Shown piece after piece: positions 6,030 to 11,429 of a stretch of DNA of 11,429 nucleotides; position 1 is the stretch's first letter; every line of letters starts with the position of its first letter. The position numbers and the translations under genes were made by a program. The DNA lies in contig CAJGCU010000076.1 in assembly GCA_904501945.1 (NCBI GenBank), positions 1 through 11,429 of the forward strand, in the 5' to 3' direction. The notes beneath the pieces are model-generated. The model was not told the origin of the DNA. It saw nothing but the letters and a program-made list of their open reading frames with translations, and did not search any database. The DNA is from an uncultured Bacteroidaceae bacterium (GTDB lineage: Bacteria; Bacteroidota; Bacteroidia; Bacteroidales; Bacteroidaceae).

Positions 6030-7997
6030 ATGCTTTTTCCACATTTCAACAAATCCATGCTGTCCTTCCTATTAGCAGGAGCTGTTGCTTTGTGCCATGC
6101 ACAGACGGCGGACTCTATATTCCACTTAAGTGATGTGGTTGTAACAGGTACTCGGACACCTAAATTGCTGAAGGATGCTCCCATACAGACCCGAGTCATC
6201 ACAGCGACAGACATAGAGAGGACGGATGCAACCAACATAGAGGACTTGCTGCAGCAGGAGATACCGGGCGTGGAGTTCTCATATGCAATGAACCAAAGGA
6301 AACACATGAACCTCAACGGATTTGGCGGACAGGGCATTCTTTTTCTCGTGAATGGCGAGCGCATGGCAGGAGAGGCAATGGACGACGTGGACTTCACGAG
6401 GCTGAACATGGCGAATGTGGAACGCATCGAGATTGTAAAAGGGGCTGCAAGTGCACTATACGGCAGCAGCGCCAACGGAGGGGTCATCAACATCATCACG
6501 AAAGAAGGGAATGAACCTTGGTCGCTAAACGTAAACGCACGGCTGGGACGACATAACGCCCAACGAGCAGGATTATCGCTTGGCACGAAAGGGAGAAAGT
6601 TAAGAAACCTGCTGACCGCCACTTATACCTCTGCAGATGAATTCGATGTACACAATGCAGAGAATCCAGTCACCCAAGTGGTGACCACCGTATATGGAGA
6701 ACACACCGTGAATGTGAAAGACCAACTGACTTATACACCTGCGGAGAACCTGAAGTTGACAGGACGAGCTGGCTTTTTCTATCGGCAACTGACCCGAACA
6801 GCAGACACTCCAGAACGATACAGAGACTTCAGCGCTGGACTAAGGGGCTTATGGGACATTACCCCGAATGAGCAACTGGATTTATCCTATTCGTACGACC
6901 AATATGACAAGTCGGACTTCTACAAAATCACACACCGTGATGTGCGTGACTACAGCAATGTACAAAACATCGTCAGAGGACTGTACAACCGCACTTTTGA
7001 CAACGGAAGCACACTCACGGCAGGGGCTGATTTCATGCATGACTATCTGATGAACAATTACCTGGAGACGGGGGACAAATCGCAGAACTGTGTAGATGTT
7101 TTCGTGCAGTATGACTGGATAGCCTCTGATGCGTGGGAGTTTGTCGGAGCAATGCGCTACGATTATTTCTCCGATAGCGATGACTCTCAGATAACCCCTA
7201 AATTTACAGCAAGATACAAGCCGCTCTACAACCTGAACGTCCGTTTTGGGTATGGAATGGGATTTCGTGCACCTGCCCTGAAGGAGAAGTATTATGATTT
7301 TGACATGGTTGGCATTTGGATTATCAAAGGGAATCCCAATCTGAAAGCTGAGACAAGCCATAATTTCAACATCTCGGCTGACTATACGAAAAGCCGTTAT
7401 AACTTTACTTTTTCCGCCTGCTACAACGACGTGAGGAACAAGTTGACGACTGGTATACCCCACTACTTACCAGGAGATGGCAAGCAGCTGTATCTTGATT
7501 ATGTCAATCTTGACAACTATTCGGTATGGGGAGGAGAAGCAGCGGTGCAAGCCCGATGGAACAATGGACTGAGCGCAAGATTATCATATGCATACACCAA
7601 CGAACGGCACAAGAAAGACAAAGAGGGAAACACCATTAACAACCAGTACATTCCTGCACGCAAGCATTCCATTGTTGCTCGCTTAGATTGGGAGAAACAG
7701 GTATCAAAAAACTATGGCATACGCCTGTCTCTGAACGGACGTTTTCTTTCCAAAGTCAAGAATATTGAGTTCGTTGATTATTATGACATTTCAAAAGGAA
7801 CGAATCAGGTCTGCTACCCTGCTTATACGTTGTGGAAACTGTCTGCTGTACAAGAAATTGGAAAGGGCATCAGAGTGACTGCAACACTTGACAACCTTTT
7901 CAACTATAAGCCCAAGCACTATTACTACAACAGTCCTCTGACAGACGGCACCAACCTGTTGGTAGGTGTATCTGTAGACGCCCATTGCCTTTTCTAG
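6030..7997 (+). CDS. hmuR: TonB-dependent outer-membrane receptor, HmuR-like haem receptor
   Basis: A 655-residue outer-membrane active transporter that should import haem or a haem-like ligand using TonB. It has a signal peptide (SFLLAGAVALCHA, cut near residue 24), a TonB-box-like DVVVTGTR (35-42), and a plug domain (about 43-155) with QQEIPGV, LVNGERM, VERIEIVKGAASALYGSSA and GGVINIIT. A 22-strand-type barrel follows, ending in the Phe typical of barrel proteins. The FRAP (412-415) and NPNL (435-438) boxes of haem receptors are present, but the His expected between them in HmuR is absent; Met426 is about where it would be. Plug His92 in RKHMNLNGFGG remains. It has no SusC-type N-terminal extension. 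ATG 6030 is used; Met10 (6057) would also give a signal peptide. It directly follows hmuY, and no hmuSTUV genes come after it. Confidence 0.88.
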   Translation: MLFPHFNKSMLSFLLAGAVALCHAQTADSIFHLSDVVVTGTRTPKLLKDAPIQTRVITATDIERTDATNIEDLLQQEIPGVEFSYAMNQRKHMNLNGFGGQGILFLVNGERMAGEAMDDVDFTRLNMANVERIEIVKGAASALYGSSANGGVINIITKEGNEPWSLNVNARLGRHNAQRAGLSLGTKGRKLRNLLTATYTSADEFDVHNAENPVTQVVTTVYGEHTVNVKDQLTYTPAENLKLTGRAGFFYRQLTRTADTPERYRDFSAGLRGLWDITPNEQLDLSYSYDQYDKSDFYKITHRDVRDYSNVQNIVRGLYNRTFDNGSTLTAGADFMHDYLMNNYLETGDKSQNCVDVFVQYDWIASDAWEFVGAMRYDYFSDSDDSQITPKFTARYKPLYNLNVRFGYGMGFRAPALKEKYYDFDMVGIWIIKGNPNLKAETSHNFNISADYTKSRYNFTFSACYNDVRNKLTTGIPHYLPGDGKQLYLDYVNLDNYSVWGGEAAVQARWNNGLSARLSYAYTNERHKKDKEGNTINNQYIPARKHSIVARLDWEKQVSKNYGIRLSLNGRFLSKVKNIEFVDYYDISKGTNQVCYPAYTLWKLSAVQEIGKGIRVTATLDNLFNYKPKHYYYNSPLTDGTNLLVGVSVDAHCLF

Positions 7998-8132
7998 ATG
8001 GAGAAAGTTCCATACTTCGCCATATATAGTCACACAATACCGCAAAATAGCATTTCCCGACTTCAACCTACCCTTTTCCATTTAAATAAAAGAAAAATAG
8101 AGTAAAAAGGCGGCTCTCTCATTGTTTTTTAT

Positions 8133-8140
8133 TAAATTTG
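8133..8140 (+). promoter_or_regulatory. -7 promoter element of the iorA-iorB-paaK operon
   Basis: TAAATTTG matches TAnnTTTG. The start would lie near 8145-8148, giving a leader of about 70 bases before iorA ATG 8216. No good -33 TTG sits at the expected distance. No other TAnnTTTG lies between here and the ATG. Confidence 0.5.
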
Positions 8141-8141
8141 C

Positions 8142-8182
8142 ATGTTTTTCGTGCCTTCATACAAGGCGCGAACATCTTTTTT
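8142..8182 (+). promoter_or_regulatory. Hairpin plus T-run in the iorA leader (attenuator or terminator candidate)
   Basis: CGTGCCTT (8150-8157) pairs with AAGGCGCG (8163-8170) around a 5-base loop, with one G-U pair. The outer arms ATGTT (8142-8146) and AACAT (8171-8175) extend it across a TTT bulge. Six Ts follow at 8177-8182, the layout of an intrinsic terminator. It lies between the only visible promoter element and iorA, so it may attenuate the operon or protect its mRNA 5' end. It may instead end read-through from the TonB receptor gene 145 bases upstream. Confidence 0.5.
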
Positions 8183-8215
8183 ATACGATTAGAATTAAAC
8201 AAAAACAACATATAT

Positions 8216-9814
8216 ATGAAACAATTACTTCTCGGAGACGAAGCTATTGCGCTTGGAGCTATCAACGCGGGACTATCTGGCGTTTACGCATACCCAGGCA
8301 CTCCGTCAACCGAAATCACGGAATTCATCCAGAAAAACAAAGTGGCTCAGGAACGTGGCATCCATAGCCGCTGGTGTACAAACGAAAAGACTGCAATGGA
8401 AGCCGCACTCGGCATGTCGTATGCAGGAAAAAGAGCACTGGTCTGCATGAAGCATGTGGGTATGAACGTGTGTGCAGATGCTTTCATCAACAGTGCCATC
8501 ACTGGCGTAAACGGCGGACTCATCGTTCTTGCTGCCGACGACCCTTCCATGCACTCAAGCCAGAACGAGCAAGACTCTCGTTTCTACGGAAAATTCGCAA
8601 TGATTCCAGTGTTTGAGCCATCTAACCAGCAAGAGGCTTACGATATGGTTGAAAGTGCTTTCGAACTCTCGGAGGCAATGAAAGAGCCTGTGCTGCTGCG
8701 TGTCGTAACTCGCCTCGCCCACAGCCGTGCTGCTGTAGAAGTAGGTGAACCCAAGGCTGAAAATCCGCTGAATATTGCAAAGGAAAGTTGGGTGCTTCTC
8801 CCTGCAATCGCTCGTCGCAAATATGCTGAACTGCTTGACAAACAAACAGACATGCTCGACGCTGCAGAAAAGTCTTCTTACAACAAGAAAGAACAGGCTG
8901 CTGGACAGAAGCTGGGTATCATCGCTTGCGGTATTGCCTATAACTACGTGAAAGAGAATGTTGGAGACAATGCCAACATCCTGAAAGTTTCACAATACCC
9001 CCTTTCTCCTAAAGCCATCAAGGAATTTGCCAGCGAGAATGACGCTCTGATTGTGATGGAAGACGGACAGCCCGTTGTCGAAGAGCAAGTTGCAGGAATC
9101 GTTGGGGCAGACTACCCTGTCAAGGGACGTCTTACAGGCGACCTTCCACGCACAGGCGAGCTGACACCAGACAATGTTGCTATTGCATTGGGCAAGCAGG
9201 CAGGCCCTGCATTCGACACTGCTAAAAACCTTGCAGCACGTCCTCCACAGCTTTGTCAGGGATGCGGACACAGAGATGTTTATACAGCTCTGAACCAAGT
9301 TCTTGCAGAATATCCTGACTACAGAATCTTCGGAGACATTGGCTGCTATACGCTTGGAGCACTGCCTCCATTCAAGGCTTTGGCCAGCTGTGTTGACATG
9401 GGTGCTTCTATCACAATGGCAAAGGGCGCTGCTGATGCAGGTCTGTTCCCATCAGTTGCAGTCATAGGAGACTCCACTTTCACTCATTCAGGCATGACGG
9501 GACTGCTCGATGCTGTAAACGACAAGTCAAACATCACCGTTGTCATTTCCGATAATCTCACAACAGGCATGACCGGAGGACAGGATTCTGCCGGCACAAA
9601 CAAGTTTGAGGCAATATGTCTGGGACTTGGTGTAGAGCCAGAGCACGTTCGTGTGGTTGTTCCCCTTCCTAAGAACATGCCCGAAATTACACGTATCTTG
9701 AAAGAAGAGATTGAATACAACGGAGTTTCAGTAATCATCCCACGCAGAGAATGCATCCAGACAGCTGCACGCCACGCAAGGGAAGCCAAGAAAGCAAAGG
9801 AGGAAAACAAATGA
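8216..9814 (+). CDS. iorA: Indolepyruvate ferredoxin oxidoreductase alpha subunit (TPP-binding), short form
   Basis: IorA is the thiamine-diphosphate subunit that, with IorB, converts aryl-pyruvates (indolepyruvate, phenylpyruvate) and CoA to aryl-acetyl-CoA and CO2. The 532 residues hold the pyrimidine-binding domain first (LLLGDEAIALGAINAG, YPGTPSTEI at 26-34, SQNEQDSR), and then the TPP domain with CQGCGH (347-352), FGDIGCYTLG, and the diphosphate motif GDS (418-420) to N447. Archaeal IorA continues into a C-terminal two-cluster ferredoxin domain. Here the protein stops after a charged helix (AAREAKK-like tail), and no CxxCxxC motif is present, so electrons must leave by another carrier. 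ATG 8216 is chosen because family homology begins with MKQLLLGDEA; a longer in-frame extension to 8138 would translate the leader hairpin. Its stop overlaps the iorB start by four bases. Confidence 0.93.
   Translation: MKQLLLGDEAIALGAINAGLSGVYAYPGTPSTEITEFIQKNKVAQERGIHSRWCTNEKTAMEAALGMSYAGKRALVCMKHVGMNVCADAFINSAITGVNGGLIVLAADDPSMHSSQNEQDSRFYGKFAMIPVFEPSNQQEAYDMVESAFELSEAMKEPVLLRVVTRLAHSRAAVEVGEPKAENPLNIAKESWVLLPAIARRKYAELLDKQTDMLDAAEKSSYNKKEQAAGQKLGIIACGIAYNYVKENVGDNANILKVSQYPLSPKAIKEFASENDALIVMEDGQPVVEEQVAGIVGADYPVKGRLTGDLPRTGELTPDNVAIALGKQAGPAFDTAKNLAARPPQLCQGCGHRDVYTALNQVLAEYPDYRIFGDIGCYTLGALPPFKALASCVDMGASITMAKGAADAGLFPSVAVIGDSTFTHSGMTGLLDAVNDKSNITVVISDNLTTGMTGGQDSAGTNKFEAICLGLGVEPEHVRVVVPLPKNMPEITRILKEEIEYNGVSVIIPRRECIQTAARHAREAKKAKEENK
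9796..9803 (+). promoter_or_regulatory. Strong Shine-Dalgarno site for iorB
   Basis: AAAGGAGG lies seven bases before the iorB ATG at 9811, inside the last codons of iorA. Such a full anti-SD match is uncommon in Bacteroidota and is not seen before the other genes here. It fixes the iorB start and, with the ATGA overlap, points to coupled synthesis of the two subunits. Confidence 0.7.
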
Positions 9815-10389
9815 AAAAAGACATCATACTGTGCGGTGTAGGCGGACAAGGAATCCTCTCCATCGCTACAATCATAGGAGAAGCAGCAACAGCAGCTGGC
9901 ATCAACCTGAAACAGGCTGAAGTACACGGAATGAGCCAGCGCGGCGGAGACGTACAGTCTAACCTTCGCCTCTCTACCGAGAACATTTACTCAGACCTCA
10001 TTCCACAAGCTGGCGCAGACGTGGTTATCTCCATGGAGCCAATGGAAGCACTGCGTTATCTTCCTTACCTCTCAAAAACAGGTACAATTGTAACCAGTAG
10101 TAAGCCATTCATCAATATTCCCAACTACCCCGAAGAAGAAGCGCTGATGGCAGAACTTGACGCCATGCCTTCTGTCGTAAAACTTGACATTGAAGCTGTT
10201 GCGAAAGATGCAGGCAATGCTCGTGGCGCCAATATGGTATTGCTTGGAATGGCAGCTCCTCACATCGGCATTCTCTCTGTAGAGCAGCTACGCAATGCCA
10301 TCGCCGTCATTTTTGCACGAAAGGGAGAAGCAGTCGTAGAGGCCAACCTCAAAGCCTTCGATTCTGGAGTTGAGGCAAGTAAAAACTAA
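9811..10389 (+). CDS. iorB: Indolepyruvate ferredoxin oxidoreductase beta subunit
   Basis: IorB is the gamma-type domain partner of IorA in aryl-pyruvate:acceptor oxidoreductase. The 192 residues match the normal size. The N-terminal nucleotide-fold motif IILCGVGGQGILSIATIIG (5-23) and the EVHGMSQRGGDVQSNLR block (37-53) are diagnostic of this pyruvate ferredoxin/flavodoxin oxidoreductase family. The SDLIPQAGADVVISMEPMEALRYL region (61-84) follows, also typical. ATG 9811 is chosen over an upstream in-frame ATG at 9751 because a strong AAAGGAGG site precedes it, homology starts at MKKDIILCGVGG, and it overlaps the iorA stop by four bases (ATGA), the classic arrangement for equimolar subunits. 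paaK follows after 26 bases, probably in the same operon. No cofactor cysteine cluster is present, as expected for this subunit. Confidence 0.95.
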   Translation: MKKDIILCGVGGQGILSIATIIGEAATAAGINLKQAEVHGMSQRGGDVQSNLRLSTENIYSDLIPQAGADVVISMEPMEALRYLPYLSKTGTIVTSSKPFINIPNYPEEEALMAELDAMPSVVKLDIEAVAKDAGNARGANMVLLGMAAPHIGILSVEQLRNAIAVIFARKGEAVVEANLKAFDSGVEASKN

Positions 10390-10415
10390 CATTCTTAACC
10401 ACGTCAATTAAGATT

Positions 10416-11429
10416 ATGATTCACAATCCGAAAATGGAGTGCATGTCACGTGAAGACATGCGTAAGATACAATCTGAACGTTTGCAAAAAACAGTCAAGA
10501 ATTGTTACGAAAACGTTCCTTTCTATAAGAAGAAGATGGACGAAATAGGCGTAAAGCCTGAGGACATCAAGAGCATTGATGACATCGTCAAACTGCCTTT
10601 CACCACCAAGCATGACCTTCGTGATGAATACCCATTCGGACTTCAAGCAGTTCCACAAAATGAGATTCGTCGCATTCACGCATCATCAGGAACAACAGGA
10701 AAGCCTGTTGTCGGAACCTATACAGAAAACGACCTGAAGATGTGGGCAGAATGCGTAGCACGCGTCTTGGCTGTTGGCGATGTTGGTCCTGGTGACATCG
10801 TACAGGTTGCTTACGGATACGGACTCTTTACAGGAGGCCTGGGAGTTCATGATGGTGCAGCTTTCCGCGGAGCTGTTCAGTTACCTATTTCTGCAGGCAA
10901 TTCAGAGAAGCAGATTATGCTGATGAAAGACTTCGGAACAACCACACTTTGCTGCACTCCATCCTATGCCCTGCATTTGGCTGAGATAATTGAAAAGAAT
11001 CCTGACATCAAGCCAGAAGACTTGAAACTGCGTGTCGGTTTCTTCGGTGCAGAACCATGGACATGGGGAATCCGCCGAGAACTGGAGAAGAAACTGCACA
11101 TTAAAGCTATTGACATCTATGGACTGACGGAGATGTGTGGTCCAGGCGTGGGCGGCGAGTGCCAGTTCCAGAACGGTACACACGTTGCTGAAGATATGTT
11201 CTATCCAGAAATCATCAATCCAGAGACATTGGAACCTGTAGCACCAGGTGAAGAGGGTGAGCTGGTGTTCACTTCGCTGTGCAAGGAGGCAATGCCAATT
11301 CTCCGCTATCGCACACGAGACCTCACGCACCTCATCTACGAACCTTGTGAATGTGGACGTACCACTGTCCGCCTTGGAAAGATTCTGGGTCGCAGCGACG
11401 ATATGCTCATCATCCGCGGTGTAAACGTC
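10416..11429 (+). CDS. paaK: Phenylacetate-CoA ligase, 3' end beyond the window
   Basis: PaaK adenylates phenylacetate (or a related aryl-acetate) and forms its CoA thioester, using ATP. The frame is open from ATG 10416 to the right edge: 338 codons, where family members are usually about 430-440, so roughly the last 95-100 residues (the small C-terminal domain) are outside. Visible motifs, in order: ENVPFYKKK (32-40), the AMP-binding loop SSGTTGKP (90-97), VAYGYGLFTGGLG (131-143), GAEPW (211-215), YGLTE (235-239), YRTRD (298-302) and GRSDDM (325-330), ending at IIRGVNV. Cys241, Cys249, His256, Cys311 and Cys313 could form a metal site (inference). The start fits the short N-terminus of the family; Met7 and Met10 are alternatives. 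It sits downstream of iorAB, which links acid activation with aryl-pyruvate interconversion. Confidence 0.95.
   Translation, partial: MIHNPKMECMSREDMRKIQSERLQKTVKNCYENVPFYKKKMDEIGVKPEDIKSIDDIVKLPFTTKHDLRDEYPFGLQAVPQNEIRRIHASSGTTGKPVVGTYTENDLKMWAECVARVLAVGDVGPGDIVQVAYGYGLFTGGLGVHDGAAFRGAVQLPISAGNSEKQIMLMKDFGTTTLCCTPSYALHLAEIIEKNPDIKPEDLKLRVGFFGAEPWTWGIRRELEKKLHIKAIDIYGLTEMCGPGVGGECQFQNGTHVAEDMFYPEIINPETLEPVAPGEEGELVFTSLCKEAMPILRYRTRDLTHLIYEPCECGRTTVRLGKILGRSDDMLIIRGVNV

Noticed and set aside
6005..6622. 205-codon minus-strand open frame at the start of the TonB receptor gene
   Set aside because: It is antisense to the signal peptide and plug domain, whose motifs are unambiguous; no independent support.
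6882..7463. 193-codon minus-strand open frame inside the TonB receptor gene
   Set aside because: It is antisense to well-supported barrel sequence including FRAP and NPNL boxes; no promoter or domain.
7998..8013. ATGGA-N6-TCCAT hairpin just after the TonB receptor stop
   Set aside because: The stem is only 5 bp and lacks a following T-run, so it is too weak to call a terminator.
8138..8215. In-frame 26-residue extension of iorA
   Set aside because: It would translate the leader hairpin and overlaps the -7 element; family homology starts at the ATG at 8216.
10902..11330. 142-codon minus-strand open frame inside paaK
   Set aside because: It is antisense to conserved ligase motifs such as YGLTE; a shadow frame.

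Overview
The window looks like chromosomal DNA from a Bacteroidales bacterium, most likely a Prevotella-type organism. The reasons are several TAnnTTTG-type promoter elements typical of Bacteroidota, a near absence of Shine-Dalgarno sites, lipoproteins with acidic residues after the lipobox cysteine, and family-restricted proteins (DUF4491, HmuY, calycin-like lipoprotein). There are no tRNA or rRNA genes, insertion sequences or CRISPR arrays.

Layout. (1) 1-1861: two adjacent + strand genes for unrecognised, probably exported proteins. They share a C-terminal signature and so form a small tandem paralogous family; the first is cut by the left edge. This part is strikingly A/T-rich and ends in a strong hairpin terminator at 1890-1935. 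(2) 2154-2765, minus strand: an orphan LuxR/GerE-type regulator with a receiver-like N-terminus that appears to lack the phosphoacceptor Asp, plus a His-rich linker. It diverges from mutY (2923-3918, A/G-specific adenine glycosylase). The two genes carry the same 13-base promoter word in opposite orientations. (3) 3994-7997: an apparent operon of a DUF4491 membrane protein, a two-repeat calycin-like lipoprotein, a HmuY-family haem-binding lipoprotein and a HmuR-like TonB-dependent receptor. It is preceded by a good promoter (TTG-N20-TAACTTTG) whose -33 element lies in a perfect 7+7 bp dyad. The usual hmuSTUV genes do not follow. (4) 8216-11429: iorA, iorB and paaK (cut by the right edge), a module linking aryl-pyruvates, aryl-acetyl-CoAs and aryl-acetates. 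Its leader carries a hairpin followed by six Ts.

How they work together. The HmuY-type lipoprotein would capture haem at the cell surface and pass it to the TonB receptor; the DUF4491 and calycin-like proteins are co-transcribed partners of unknown role. IorAB and PaaK would either degrade aromatic amino acids to aryl-acetates or, in reverse, build Phe and Trp from phenylacetate and indoleacetate. mutY is a housekeeping DNA repair gene. I see no wholly new defence or mobile system. The most interesting points are the changed haem-ligand positions in the HmuY/HmuR pair, the operator-like dyad of that operon, the His-rich regulator, and the hairpin in the iorA leader.
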